Program-made: the position numbers and the translations under genes | Notes under the pieces: model-generated | What the model saw: the letters and a program-made list of their open reading frames with translations, nothing else | What the model was told of the DNA's origin: nothing | Databases searched by the model: none | Origin: Ectobius pallidus | Taxonomy: Eukaryota > Arthropoda > Insecta > Blattodea > Ectobiidae | NCBI GenBank assembly: GCA_964059195.1 | Contig: CAXKWD010000006.1 | Location: forward strand, 3,774,530 to 3,838,529 | DNA length: 64,000 nt | Reading direction: 5' to 3' | Shown: positions 34,057 to 46,000 of the stretch, piece after piece | How the letters are laid out: the number at the start of each line of letters is the position of its first letter | How positions within the stretch are numbered: the first letter of the stretch is position 1

Positions 34057-34936
34057 TTAATTTTCATCCAATACGTCGTCATCATAATGAGGCATGTTCA
34101 TGTTGACTCGTAGATTCCTTAGCATGTAAATTATCATCTGAAACATAGTAAAACAAACTATCTTAAGCCAATATAATATAAAGACAATTTTATAAGTTTT
34201 AGAATATTCTGATTTAACAGAAAAATAGAATTCTAAAAAGCTGATCTTCGAAGAAAAAACTATAATACTCCACTATTGTAAAATTGATAATAAAATAAAT
34301 AAAGCTCTTCAAAGAAAGAAAAAAAACTATTATGAGACATAATAATACAAAGAAATTTGATAGGTCTTAGAAAAATCTGATTTAGCGCAAACTAGAATTC
34401 TAAAAAGATGATCTTCAAAGAAAAAACTATGATAAGACAGTATAATAATATATGGAAATTTAATGAGTCTTAGAAAACTCTGATTTAATGCAAAGAATAT
34501 AACTATATGATGGAGATACAGTAATGAATTCGAATTCGAGGATTAAAACTGCAAATGATTACAATATAAAATATGAAAAACAACGATTATAATAAAGCTA
34601 TGTACATACCTTTCTGCTTTGATCTAAGACGATGTAGCAGGAGATGCTACATTTCCTACTCCACACTTGGTATTTTGAGGTCTGATCTGGATTCGCACAT
34701 GCTGTGATATGGAGAATCCCATTGCAAGATTCTATGTGGTGTTCAGCATCATGTTCTTCGTCCCCTATGAATTCCACTCGTGCCCTACCACACGGGTATA
34801 TTTCCGCAAGCTCATTGTGTAGTTGGTTGTTTCCTAGTAAGCCTACCGTTTTGAATTTTACTGTGAATTGGAACGAATCCATTTCGTGCCCGTACACGTC
34901 GTATGATGTGATTAGCATAGATGTTGACGTCTCCAT
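34057..34936 (-). CDS. Predicted two-exon gene, function unknown (135 aa)
   Basis: Exon 1 runs from the ATG at 34936 to 34610 (109 codons) and ends at a strong donor, AAG|GTATGT. Exon 2 runs from 34137, after a pyrimidine-rich acceptor ending TATGTTTCAG, to a TAA at 34057. Both exons keep the same frame, giving about 135 residues. The product has five cysteines in exon 1 (48, 71, 80, 95, 99), an acidic EEHDAEHH stretch and a short C-terminal tail ending DDDVLDEN. I see no signal peptide and recognise no family. Supporting context: TATATAAG 48 bases before the ATG and AATAAA after the stop. Splicing is inferred from sequence. It could be a host orphan gene or part of an unrecognised repeat. 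Confidence 0.55.
34164..34505. repeat. Tandem repeats (about 3 units) inside the intron
   Basis: The motif around CTGATTTA...TCTAAAAAG.TGATCTTC.AAGAAAAAACTAT recurs at about 34209, 34378 and (partial) 34479. Each copy is preceded by a TTTTAG/TCTTAGAA stretch. The units are diverged and AT-rich and fill most of the 472-bp intron (34138-34609). Confidence 0.6.
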
Positions 34937-34983
34937 TGTTAAAGGAATAGTATTAAATCAACTTACGATAATTAAAAATTCTT

Positions 34984-34991
34984 CTTATATA
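34984..34991 (-). promoter_or_regulatory. TATA box of the two-exon gene
   Basis: TATATAAG on the minus strand, 48 bases upstream of the ATG. A palindromic CACGTG E-box is at 35006-35011. Confidence 0.45.
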
Positions 34992-35099
34992 TGAAAGCTT
35001 GATACCACGTGATGCAAAAACGTATGATAGATGCGGTATAAAAGTTTATCTCAGCATTAAAAAATATAGTTATATGATTCTTAAAATGATGTTACCAAC

Positions 35100-35390
35100 A
35101 GTAATCAGATATCCATTTCCGAACAGTGTTTTCCTCAAAGCGTGAAGCCTATAACATTACATGCTTGCGAAAATGCATGATCATAATTTCTCACAATAAA
35201 TTGCTGACGTATGTAGATTATATCCTCGCAACGGAAAAATATTCATTTCCGCTGAAATAAGCAGATATCCGATATTTAATTCTGATCAGCGCTTTTCTGA
35301 AAACGTGTCTTCTGGACATTGTGCTTGCAGAAATAAAATATTCATTTTCCTACAATAAATGCTGACAAATGTGTTATGTTATACTCTATA
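35100..35390. repeat. Diverged tandem duplication upstream of the gene
   Basis: Two blocks, about 35105-35215 and 35265-35375, share CAGATATCC, a GCGTG/ACGTG stretch, TGCTTGC...AAAAT and CAATAAAT.GCTGAC in the same order. Confidence 0.55.
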
Positions 35391-35490
35391 TTATAGTATG
35401 AGACTTCACCGTGAGTGGACGTGTTTGTGTGATCTCTCCGCTAAAGTGGTGACCTAGTTACTAATTCATTGGCAGTGCTTGGATATCCAA

Positions 35491-36807
35491 TGGCGCCTAG
35501 TGCCGACTTGTGCCCTTTGTGCAACAAGGGGTTCCAAGGTAGGCAGAAACACCTATACTGCAGTGGGAGCTGTAAGGCCCGTTTTCATTTACCATGCTTA
35601 AACATGACATATTTAGAGGCTACCCTCTAGTATAAGGATGGCGAGAGTACCTACGTTTGTGGTAAGTGCACTCATCTAATGAAAGCCTTCAGGAATGATG
35701 AAACTCCAGTTAGATCCAGATCCAATTCAGTTCCTGAGGAGAGCAGATCTACAAATCATATACAGCCAGGGAGGTGTAATAGTTCTATGGCCTTGGACGG
35801 CAAACTTGAAGCCATTCTTGAGTCCAATAAATCATCAGCAGCAGCAGTGTCAGCAATGACTGATCTGCTGACCAATAAGAGGTCTCCGACCTAAGAGAGG
35901 AAAATAAAAGTCTGCGGAAAGAGATCAATGGCCTCCGAGATCTCCTAAACGTCTCTTTATCACGAGTTCAACAAGGAGCTGGTACAAGTGGTACTAACAT
36001 TCTCCAGCAGCACAGTAAGAAAGTCGCTCATATTATCCAACCTACCAAAATTCTGAAATGGTGGCTGCCATTAATAGAGAGACCGCCTCTACCAACAGTG
36101 GAAGTGCTACCAGTACCAGTAATGGTTCAAGTGGTGTCAACAGAGTTCCAGCCTCCTCAAGCGGCAGTGTTAATGTGCCAGTGCCCAGCCGAGCCACTAC
36201 AAGTGCCAGTGCGCCTAGTGCCATTAATCTTATTCTCCCAGTGCCCACTACACTTAGTGCCCCGGAATCTGATAGAGTTGACACCAACGACGGCTTCACA
36301 GTTGTCACTAAAAAACAAAGGGTTAAGAAGGCCCCGCTAATAGGAGTTAGGAATTCTTCCTCACTACCAGTAGTTGCCAAACCAACCAAACGTAAAGCTT
36401 TATTCGTGTCGCGATATGGTAACACTGTAACGCCAGAAGATATAGCTGAATCTGTAAGTACCCAGATAAAGCTTAAAACATTTTCAGTCATAAGGCTGAA
36501 AACTAGATTTAATTCTTGTGCCAGCTTTCACATTTCTGTTTGTGAGGAGGATTTCCCTCTTATTAATAATATAGATATCTGGCCAAGCGGGGTGTTGTTT
36601 TTTCCGTTCCGTGGCCGCCTACGGGAGGACCAGACTTATTCAGAAACTTTTGAACAGATCGCGTCCGCCAGTTTGGTAGGTAGCCCTACAACGAAATCAC
36701 AGGGTAAAACTCCCGAAAAACCCAATAGATCTTCCCCTAGGAAGATTATGGATACGCTGCTAGCCAGAACATCTTCAAAAAGCAGCCTTGGAGGGGGCTC
36801 TCCTTAA
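35491..36807 (+). pseudogene. ORF1 of the CR1-like element, broken
   Basis: From the ATG at 35491 the frame encodes a cysteine-rich finger of PHD type: LCPLCNKGF, then CSGSCKARFHLPC, then CGKC. An in-frame TAG interrupts it at about 35629. The frame continues to 35894, shifts into a heptad-like stretch (LREENKSLRKEINGLRDLL, a likely coiled coil), and shifts again near 36050. The last part, to 36807, has a Ser/Thr-rich linker, TVVTKKQRVKK, and a domain like the RRM-like part of such ORF1 proteins. ORF1 proteins of this kind bind element RNA. At least one nonsense and two frameshift changes are present. Confidence 0.72.
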
Positions 36808-36813
36808 CACTAA

Positions 36814-39308
36814 ATGACAAATAACTGTGATTATATGGATCAGTCTATGTTTAGTAATAGTAATTTTGGCACTGAAATTTATTACCAAAATGTTCGTGGT
36901 TTAAGAACTAAATCCACGGACCTTTTCGACAATATAAACACAAATGAACCCAACATCATTTGTCTTACTGAAACATGGTTAAATGATGATCATTATGATC
37001 ACAATTATTTTCCTGAAACATATCAGGTGTACAGATCTGACAGAAAATATTCACTAGTTAGTCAAACTCGCGGAGGAGGGTATTTCAGCAATACTTTAAC
37101 TTTCTTGAAAATAATCTAGATTGTAATAATTTTCAGGTCATTTTTTACTTTTAATATCCCTGGCTTCAATTGGCTGGCAGGTGTTGCACCTAATTTATAT
37201 CATTATCATAAAATTAAAGGTGAAATAGTACACCAAACATGCTCTTTTCTAAATTTGTCTCAAATCAATGACACTGTCCCTAGTAATAACTTATTAGACC
37301 TAGTTTTTACTAGTCTGGATGAGATCACTGTATCAATATCAGATTATGCACTGGTGAATATAGATAATTATCATCCCCCTATTGCTATAAACCTAATAAG
37401 TCAACTGAGTGAAGGTACTCAGTTCCCAACAGAAAGTTTATGCTATCACAAAGGTGACTATTATAAACTATACAACACATTAGCTTCATCTGACTGGTCC
37501 ACAGTGTATATTCAAAAATTACCTGACACTGCTGTTGAAAATCTTACATACATAGTTAATGATGCAATTAATAAGTCAATCCCTAAAACATTTGTTGTTA
37601 AAACAAAATATCCGGCTTGGTTTCCAAGGGAGCTTAAATTATATATAAGGAAAAAGAAACATTATTATCGACTTTTTAAAAAGCACTCGACTGATTTTTA
37701 TTATCAATGTTTTTCAAATTATCGAAGATTAGTAAAATTAACTATTAAAATTGATAGACAACAATGGTACAAATCAATTGATCAAGATTTAAAGTCAAAC
37801 CCTACTAAATTTTGGAGCTATGTTTCAAAGCTACGAAATAAAAATGATCCCGTGCTGCAGGTTAAAATGAACAATTCCATTGTCTCAGAACCAACAAAGC
37901 TAGTGAATATTTTCGCAGAGCATTTTGAGATTATAAACAAGCCCACTAATGCAGTACTGGGGCCCTATGCTCAAACTGTCATATCTGAATGCCTACATGT
38001 TCCAACTATCATAAATTCTGATGTCTTGGTAGCTATTCAACATTTGAAACCATCTAAGAGTTCGGGACTCGACCAAATACCAAGCATTATTGTTAAGGGA
38101 TGTGCCCCAATACTGGCACCCGTTCTTACATATGTGTATAATCTTTCGCTAGAAACAGAAACTTTTCCATCAATGTAGAAAATCTCTGCTATCAGGCCGG
38201 TACATAAGAAAGGCAAAAGAAAAGAAGTGGCGAACTTTAGGCCCATATCCATACTAAATACATTTTCTAAAATCCTTGAAACCATCATTCATAAACATAT
38301 TTCTTTCTTCAGTAAAAATAAACTAAATGATTTTCAGCATGGTTTTACCAAGAACAAGTCTACTGCAACCAATATTATCACTCTTCTCAATTACATATAT
38401 AAAGGAAATTGCTCACAATCGCAATCAGATGCCATAATTTTTGACCTGAGCAGAGTATTTGATGTAGTTAATCACGATCTTCTTGTTAAAAAGTTGAGTA
38501 ATTTAGGTCTACATAACAAGTATGTTAATTGGTTCTCAAGTTATCTAAGAAGCAGATCTGCTCGGGTTAGAATATCCAACTATCTTTCTGAGCCTTTTCA
38601 CATACCTCAAGGAGTACCCCAGGGGTCAGTATTGGGTCCCTTCTTGTTCTTAGTCTTCATTAACGACTTATCCAACATACTTACATGTAATAGACTAGCA
38701 TATGCTGACGACCTATGTATATGGAATAAAATATCTACAGTCTCTGACTGTAAACTATTGCAAAGGAATATCGATCGCATAAAACAATGGTGCAGCTCAA
38801 ATCTTATGCTAATTAACAGCAGTAAGACCCAGAGTATGATATTTAGTAGAAAAACTAACCAAATAATATACAACTATCGTCTTGGCCAAAATATAAAAGC
38901 ACGCTCAGAAAATATAAAATACCTAGGTGTTTACCTAGACTCGAAACTATATTTCCATGTCCATATCGACCATATTTTCACACAGGCTCTAAAAACTCTT
39001 GGATTAGTTCGCTTAATTTCTCATAATTTAAAAAGCATAGTGACACTAATTACTCTTTACAAATTCGCAGTGGCTTAGAATATTGCAGTGTTGCATATAA
39101 TAGCATTACTGTCTCTGACAGTAATAAGCTGGAACGGATACAAAGAAAATTTGTTTCCCTTATACGTAGTAATTTTTCCAGAAATCTGGACAAGTATGAA
39201 ATACTTAAGTTATTAAATCTGGAAACATTATATAATAGGCGTATTTCTGCAGATGCTAATTTCATAGCTGAAGTCTTTCGGGGGAAATACACTGCAAATC
39301 AATTTTAG
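36814..39308 (+). pseudogene. ORF2 of the CR1-like element (endonuclease-reverse transcriptase), broken
   Basis: The ATG at 36814 begins an AP-endonuclease-like domain (YYQNVRGLRTK, LTETWL) that breaks at about 37119. The central part of the endonuclease is missing. The frame from 37255 holds its end (LLDLVFTSLDE), the linker and the start of the RT (SSGLDQIPS). It meets a TAG at 38176, where related proteins usually have W, then continues in the same frame: FRPIS, FDLSRVFDVVNHDLL, PQGSVLGP and the catalytic LAYADD. A frameshift near 39075 leads to LEYCSVAYNS...NKLERIQRKF, ending at about 39308. Clearly non-functional. Confidence 0.82.
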
Positions 39309-39673
39309 ATAACATAGGACTTTCTGTCCCTCACACAAGAGGTACAAGAAATCAAACCATTTTTGTTGTACAACAGCTTTACTCAATTCCTTGTAATAGA
39401 TTGGCCATTGCTTGTAACACCTTATACAAAAATTCTGATATATACCACTAGCAGTGAATTGTAAGTGACACAGTTAATTAGTGTTACTCAGCAGAGTGTG
39501 TTGCAACCGACTTAAGTGGAATTTGATGATCAACACATGATTAACATCAATTCGCTAAAGTGCTGACATGGAATTTTCTACTTATGTGTTTAAATTATGT
39601 AATTACGCAATTATGTAATTCCTGTTTGTAAATGTCACCTATTATTATTGTATATCATCATCATCATCATCAC

Positions 39674-40158
39674 CAGGCTTTAAAACTTAGTGCCCGATCG
39701 AATATGTTAACAGCAACTGTACTGTACAGACTTTGCTCGGCGTATGCGCTAGCTACCATATGCTAGTTCACGTGATAGTAAACAAAGCGGATTACAGGTA
39801 TAGGAAGACCACAAAATAACTTCTCATTCTCTAAACTCACATTACAAGCCTGCAAAACGATACGTTCTCCTGTTTGTGTGTAATAGTCCCTCCCAAATGT
39901 TTCAATATATGTTTTCGTTTTAGAATACTTTACTTTCGGTATTCCGAACACGTATTATAAATTTATAAACACGCATAATGACAAGGTACACTGTTGACCA
40001 ATTTGAGAGGCATCGTACTACGAGCGCATTGACTTCTCAGTACTACTATGAATGACTGTCTTATCAGCCTACGCAATCGCCCCCACCCCCTATACTCAGG
40101 TTGTTGGTAACTGGAATCATCTCCCTCTGTGGGTTCGGGCACTAAGTTTTAAAGCCTG
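39674..40158. mobile_element. hAT-like MITE (485 bp) in the 3' UTR of the CR1-like element
   Basis: The ends are perfect 24-bp inverted repeats starting CAGGCTTTAAAACTTAG (39674-39697 and 40135-40158). They are flanked by an 8-bp direct repeat ATCATCAC (39666-39673, 40159-40166). An 8-bp duplication and CAGG ends suggest hAT. The target is a TCA repeat, so the duplication is slightly less certain. A 62-codon minus frame inside (39763-39951) resembles nothing I know. Confidence 0.82.
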
Positions 40159-40285
40159 ATCATCACTATCATCATTCCTGTATCATCAATCATCCCATTA
40201 TTATATAAGAAGCCTACTGTTTAAAATTTGTAAAAAAATTATCTGTAGCTTCTCTAAATAAATAAATGAAATGAAATGAAATATG

Positions 40286-41030
40286 AAAACGGAAGCTATA
40301 TACATTTATAATAATATAAGGTTACTTCATTGATGAAACATTGGTTTAATATATAATACACAAGACATATGTTTAGGATTTAATATTTAAAGGGACGAGC
40401 ATAACTGCTGTTTAAAGAGACTGTTTTAACATGTGAGTAAGCGATAACAATTACGCACGCACACATGCAGGTCGACTTTTCATTATGTCAGCATCTTGAT
40501 GTACCACGAGACAGTTCCATATGTATAATTCATTTTAGTATGTTATAACGCAAAATTAACCTTTAATATATCGCAACAGAATAACATTGATTAATAAATT
40601 AGTCATACAATACATAATGAATTAAGCATTTTAAAAATTAAGGGTACTAGAGTGTGGTTTTATAATATTACGATTTTAGTGTTATAGAGATGAAATGAAG
40701 GTGACATGAAGATGTTACAGTCATATAACACTTGAGCGTTGATAAGAATACTACGAACTCTCGCATCAGCTAAACTAGTGTTGCAATGCTGTGTGTGAGA
40801 TGAAACTTTGAAACACTTCCGCTTAACTAAGCAACTCTCTCACGTACGATACTATCATACCATATGTTTAAAAACATTCACTGGCTTTCCTTATAATATA
40901 GTATCGGCTTTAAAAAAACTGTAATTATTAACATAATATTATTCCCTCATTATACCGAGGGTTTGAAGCTCATTCAACACGTAAGATCATGCACCGGTCA
41001 CATTAACAAAATTTTTAGATTTATATTATA
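40286..41030. other. Intergenic, no recognisable feature
   Basis: AT-rich sequence in which I see no gene, RNA or element boundary. Confidence 0.5.
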
Positions 41031-41034
41031 CACT

Positions 41035-41480
41035 GACCAGCAAGAACGAGGCTGAGTCGACCTCAGGGTTAGGATTTAGGGAAATTATCATCTTATGACA
41101 AAATTGTATGATGAAATATAGTTTTAAGACGTTAGCTACCATGTTTATAAAAATTTACGAAGGTTTAAAATATCGCTATCTCTACACTTTCGATGGCGAC
41201 TGATGATAATAATAATAATAATAAATTAGGAGACCTAGATTTTTAACATTCGGCACGGTTGTCAGCCTTAGGCACCTGCCACATTTACTCTAGGCTGAGT
41301 CAACCTCAGGGCTATTTTTTAGGGAAATAGACATCTTACGGAAAATTTGTATGGAGGAATATAATTATAAAATAATCATGACGTTGCATTTACGCGTTGT
41401 GAGAAACCGTAGTGTAATACGATATATATACTTCCTGCTGCTTTTGTAATGCTTCCATGCAAAAAAATACAAAGTTGAAA
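41035..41480. repeat. Two diverged direct copies of a repeat
   Basis: AGGCTGAGTCGACCTCAGGG at about 41049 and AGGCTGAGTCAACCTCAGGG at about 41292 each begin a block continuing TTTAGGGAAAT..AC/ATCTTA..AAA.TTGTATG.GGAATATA. A (TAA)n microsatellite at about 41207-41226 ends the first block. Confidence 0.6.
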
Positions 41481-41484
41481 TCTG

Positions 41485-42330
41485 CCATATTGACTGATGA
41501 CGTCATAAACCACTCCACTGTTGAGATAGATATAGCAATGCACTGATGACGTAAGCAATGTCGCCATCTTGAATTATGACGTAAAACATTCCACCTGTCA
41601 CATGATCTAATCCACTTGTGACGTCAGCTGCTCCTGCGGTGACGTCATCGGCTCCTGCGGTCATCCCACCTGTCACGTGATGCATCCCACCGTTGAGGTA
41701 GGTCATAGCATTCCTCTGATGACGTAAGCACTGTCGCCATCTTGGATTATGATGTAGTCATTCCATCTGCCATCTACCAATACAAATGTTTAATTTCCCA
41801 CATACCGCAATTTGCAATTGCAATATCCAATTTCCACCATTCGCAATTTTCAAGTCACCCGCCATCTACCAATACAAATTTTAAAATTCGCGCTTGGTCC
41901 ACCATTTGCAATTGTAATATCCAATTTCCACCATTCGCAATTTTCAAATCACTTGACATCTACCAAAATACAATTTTTAAATTTCCCACCTTACGCCATT
42001 TGTAATAGGAACCGGAAACGTAGCCATTTTTAAATATACCGCTATTATGAATTTCCAAATTTTGAATTTCGCGCTTGGTCCACCAATTGCAATAGGAACG
42101 GGAACCGGCGCCATTTTGAATCACGTGACCATGGCAAGGTCATGACGTCATAGCCACGCCCACTTGTTACGTAAGTAGTGACGTCATAAGCCACGCCCAC
42201 TTGTGACGTCATCAATCCTCCCTCCACTCCGTGACGTAAGTAGTGACGTAATAAGCCACGCCCACTTGTGACGTCATCGGCTCCTGCGGCTCCTCCAGCT
42301 CCTCCTCTGACGTCATGAACAAAATCACGC
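41485..42330. repeat. TGACGTCA-rich repeat block
   Basis: The octamer TGACGTCA or the related TGACGTAA occurs more than ten times (for example near 41499, 41529, 41620, 41639, 42144, 42180, 42205, 42241, 42269 and 42308). It is embedded in repeats such as GCCACGCCCACTTGTGACG and CGGCTCCTGCGG. At about 41806-41990, a second unit (CCAATTTCCACCATTCGCAA) is present twice. No convincing gene is seen. Confidence 0.65.
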
Positions 42331-42639
42331 TACTTACAATAATAATAATAATAATAATAAAATCAGGCAAAATGATGTAACAAAGTGCCAGTATGCTTTT
42401 GTTTAATGAGTTATAATTACAATTATGATATGCAGAAAATATATATATATATTTTTTTTACTGATTTCCGAGGTAAGCTCCAGATTCATTCATTCATTAA
42501 GTAGAGCTTCAGGGAGAACAAAGGTCTAGCTTTTTAATCAGCTTTAAATCGTCCAGCATCAGCAGAACTATACAGATTTGTGATATCTTGACAATCGCAC
42601 ACTCACATAAAAATACGAAATAGATATGTCAAATTGGCC

Positions 42640-42712
42640 GGCTATAGGCGTTGAACCAGGAACAACCAAAATGTGAGTCCAGGACGTTACCATCTCAACC
42701 ACCTCGCTCAAT
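42640..42712 (-). repeat. tRNA-derived (SINE-like) fragment
   Basis: On the minus strand GAGGTGGTTGAGATGGTAAC resembles a tRNA D-arm/A box, and about 40 bases later TCCTGGTTCAACGCC resembles a B box. Confidence 0.45.
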
Positions 42713-42751
42713 TTATCGATCTACTTTCATAAGCTTATGTAAAGGAATAAT

Positions 42752-43092
42752 GTTATTTGTCAAAGCTAACTGTATTGCAATTTCCAAAGCCGTATTATAG
42801 GCCTATCAATACTGTAAAACAATATGTTGTCATGATAATTAATTTGCATTTGATAAATGCTTTCTAATATATTACCATAAAATAGGCACTAAGTTGGGCT
42901 TTACTCCGGTACCGGTCAACCGAATTTGTCCAGTATCAATAGGGTTCTTGCCATGGACGTTATAAATGCGTATACCAAGTTTCATGAAAATCCAATCAAG
43001 CGTATTTAAGTTATCGCGCGTAAAGACACACGGATAGACATTTCCCCTTCCCCACACAATCTTGTACCATACTGGCACTTAATAACTTGGGG
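42752..43092. repeat. Dispersed repeat, copy 1
   Basis: It matches 53749-54070 in the same orientation: both start GTTATTTGTCAAAGC, share TTTCCAAAGCC, CCATGGA.GTTATAAATG.GTATACC, ACAGACAGA-like and CACTTAATAA segments in order, and differ by many substitutions and indels. Probably an old non-autonomous element; family not recognised. Confidence 0.65.
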
Positions 43093-43211
43093 TTTCCATG
43101 CTTTCCTCGATCTCGAAGGCAAAAATGCAGAATGCGTTGAGATGTAGCCGAACAATAGAAGCAAATGCTTCGTGAATGCGTTATTACAAGAGCCTACGGT
43201 AAATTTGGGTG

Positions 43212-43276
43212 GCCACGAAATATGATTTGAACCCAGGACCTCTTCCCTATTAGCCTATACCACGTCGCTGTAATTG
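43212..43276 (-). repeat. tRNA-derived fragment with B box
   Basis: The minus strand reads GAGGTCCTGGGTTCAAATC, a canonical B-box region, preceded by a TATAGGCTAATAGGG stretch. Probably a SINE head. Confidence 0.4.
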
Positions 43277-43735
43277 GTTTTGGTGTGTTCATTACGACTG
43301 AGCTAAACTGACTGCATTTAACAGCAATAAGTAGATTATAGTTTTCATGTTACTATGGGCAACAAAATGTCGTTGATATTTTAATTGATATGTATGTTCT
43401 GAAATTCGCGTTTAAGCTGTATACATTTCGTGTTTAAGGACGTAAGGCACAAATCTTTAATTTTGAGTTTTTGACATTTGTGCCTTCTCATATCTATTAA
43501 ATACTCAATGAACTATTTGTACTTGTGCCTTAAACCTGTGCTCAGTTATAAGAAAAGACCGGTGAGGCTGCACATTCATTCTACTTCATAACAGTTCCAT
43601 AAAGGCATAAGGCACATTTCCTATCTGTTATTCAGACGTGTTTATCAATTATTTTTATTTTCTGCAGTGCTACCATCCAAGCAAATGTTTATAACAATTG
43701 AACTTGTATTTTTGAAGTATAACTTCATTCAAAAT

Positions 43736-44060
43736 CAGTGGCGTAATTACGGGATGGCAAGGAATGGCAGTTGCCACCCCAGAATTCCCAAACCCCTCTT
43801 TTTGCCACTCCAAAAATCGGCAGTAAAAATATCAGTTATTTGCAAACAAGTGAGAAATTACACTTTATAAACGTGGCACAATCTTGATTCTGTATTAAAC
43901 TTTATTAAACTTAACATTTATGCTGGTATGATATGTAAAAAAAGTTTTAAAAATGGTTAAACTACATAATTTTAATGCCAAATTTTAAAAAAATTGTCAT
44001 ACCCCCAGACCCCCCGGCAGACCTTGCCACTCCAGTTAAAAAGCTGAAATCACGCCCATG
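43736..44060. mobile_element. hAT-like MITE (325 bp)
   Basis: Ends CAGTGGCGTAATTAC and (reverse) CATGGGCGTGATTTC are imperfect inverted repeats. They are flanked by a perfect 8-bp duplication TTCAAAAT (43728-43735 and 44061-44068). The two interior ends also pair (TGGCAAGG and CCTTGCCA). No transposase frame. Confidence 0.82.
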
Positions 44061-44068
44061 TTCAAAAT

Positions 44069-45455
44069 AGATTGTTTTGCTTCTCATGTGTTGTATCAAT
44101 GAGGATACTGGTATTCATTGGCAAACATGCAATTTTCACTGTATAACATAGGCCTACTAGTATTCATTGGCAAACATGTAATTGTCACTGCATAATACAG
44201 GTTTTTACTAAAATAAAATAAAAACAAATAATATGATACAAAGTAAAAAGATTTTGCTACTGTAAAAGTACTTCAGTTTCTGTTTAACATATTTAGGTAC
44301 CTCTAGTTGTAAAAAATCCCAATACACTCTACCTTGTAAATTTGCAGAACACTAATTTAGTGACGTGTAATCGTACTGGTAGCCATAGTACGATACCGCA
44401 AATATTAATTTCTTCTACGTCAAATATTTATTTCTTCTGTGAATTCGGCTTTTCCCTTGAGAAAAGCTAAGCTGTTGAATATCAGCTTTTCTTGTAGAAG
44501 TAGTCTAGTTGTTTATTTGAAGCACTGAAGTCTAGTTTATTTGAAACACTGTAGTCTAGATGAGGAGAATAATTAATTACTAAAATAAATACGAAGTATT
44601 GACGTGATGAATAACAGAAGTTCTAAAGTTTATTCCAATCAAAGTATACAGTAATGAAGATTTGACAGTAGTCAACTGTCGACGTTCAAGTTACATTGTG
44701 CCCCCTGAATAACAAAAATCCAGAGTTTTTATACAAAATAATACCTCATTGAGGACATGGAATTTCCTGCTTTGTTAGAGAAATGGGAGAAGATTAACCT
44801 TCATATCAGCAATAAAACTGCTTGTATAATTAGTATTATTGTCTCAAAAATGACATTACTAAAATAATTGATGAATCGAGTCTGCTGTAATGTGATATTG
44901 TGCATGGTATTGCATCCGCTTTCCTGGTCGTATGAGACACTAGGAAGCTACTCGCATACTTATCAATGCCTGCAAAACTGGCACTCTTACATTAACTTTA
45001 ACATTCAATCATAAATCTGTCACAAAATACTACTTGAAATTTTCCTAAAATAAATGTATTACAAAAATTTCTCTATATTATCCTTTTAGGGCTGGTTTCA
45101 CCAGATGAGATTAAAATGTCAAGTAGTTAAACTCGAGTAAAAGTTACTCTTCGAAATTAATCTCAGGCAACACAATTGTGTTTCACCACACTTTCATGTG
45201 GATAAATATAATCTCGAGTAGTTACACGGAGATTTATTCCATGATGGTGCTGATCCTGCAATTTCTCATACTGAAACATGTGAATCAACAATGCCGTGAC
45301 CAACATTTGTATGAACAGCAGACGATAGTGTGCAGTGACAGTTGACATACTAACATAAACAAACTTGAAAAAGGATATGGAAGCAAATACAAGTAGCAAG
45401 CAGGAGAAACGGAGATATAGAAGTCAAAACTGGCTTCCGTCCAAGAAAATGTTGA
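44069..45455. other. Intergenic, mostly featureless
   Basis: AT-rich. A short duplication of GTCTAGTTTATTTGAA lies at about 44504-44545. The stretch from about 45090 (GGGCTGGTTTCACCAGATGAG) looks like one end of a Harbinger-type repeat, but I find no matching end. No gene is supported. Confidence 0.4.
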
Positions 45456-45483
45456 GAAACAGGTTCAAACCCCGGTCGTGACT

Positions 45484-46000
45484 TTTTTTCCATATTATTT
45501 CTAAAGCCTAATTGCAGTGAAATGTATAAAATTTAAGAATTCAATGCCCCACGCTTATATTTCTTTGTTTTCATAATATTTTTAAAACGTAAATAAGTTA
45601 CAATGTTCCGTACTTGTTTTTTAAGAATTCGCTGCCACACGCTTATATTTTGTTATTTTCATAGTATTTTAAAAACGTAAATACTTCGTACTTGTTTTTT
45701 AAGAATTCGCTGCCACTACCTTGTACCCTATTATTTTTTGCTTTCATGTATTTTAAAAACGTAAATACAGTGTACCGTATAACATTTTAAAAATTCACGC
45801 CCACTGTTTTTATATAATTTAATAGACTGTCACAATGATTCAGACTGCAGTCTACTGAATAAAACTTTATGAATTCTCTGTCATTACCTTATATAATTCT
45901 TCACCAAGAATTATACAGTGCAGTGACAGTGAATTCTTAAACATTTTATACAGTAACGGTACACTAATTCAAATTAAAACTATTATTAAAAAAAAAATTA
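45484..46000. repeat. Left tandem repeat array (about 5-6 units)
   Basis: Units carry GAATTCGCTGCCAC, TTTCAT..TATTTT and AAAAACGTAAATAC. They are the reverse complement of the right array. The innermost part pairs with the inner part of the right array. Confidence 0.7.

Larger units (their letters stand above)
35395..40285 (+). mobile_element. Decayed CR1-like non-LTR retrotransposon
   Basis: A 5' UTR-like stretch (GTGGACGTGTTTGTG) precedes ORF1 with a PHD-type finger, then ORF2 with endonuclease and reverse transcriptase, then a 3' UTR. The copy seems to end in short ATGAA/TAAA repeats at about 40256-40285. A MITE sits in the 3' UTR. The copy is dead: it has stops, frameshifts and a deletion in the endonuclease. 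A CR1-like clade is inferred from the PHD ORF1 and the RT motifs. Confidence 0.75.

Noticed and set aside
36042..36491. 149-codon minus-strand frame
   Set aside because: Antisense of the Ser/Thr/Val-rich ORF1 linker; composition explains the long frame.
45163..45399. 78-codon minus frame near a possible Harbinger-type end
   Set aside because: No transposase motif, and only one candidate terminal sequence was found.
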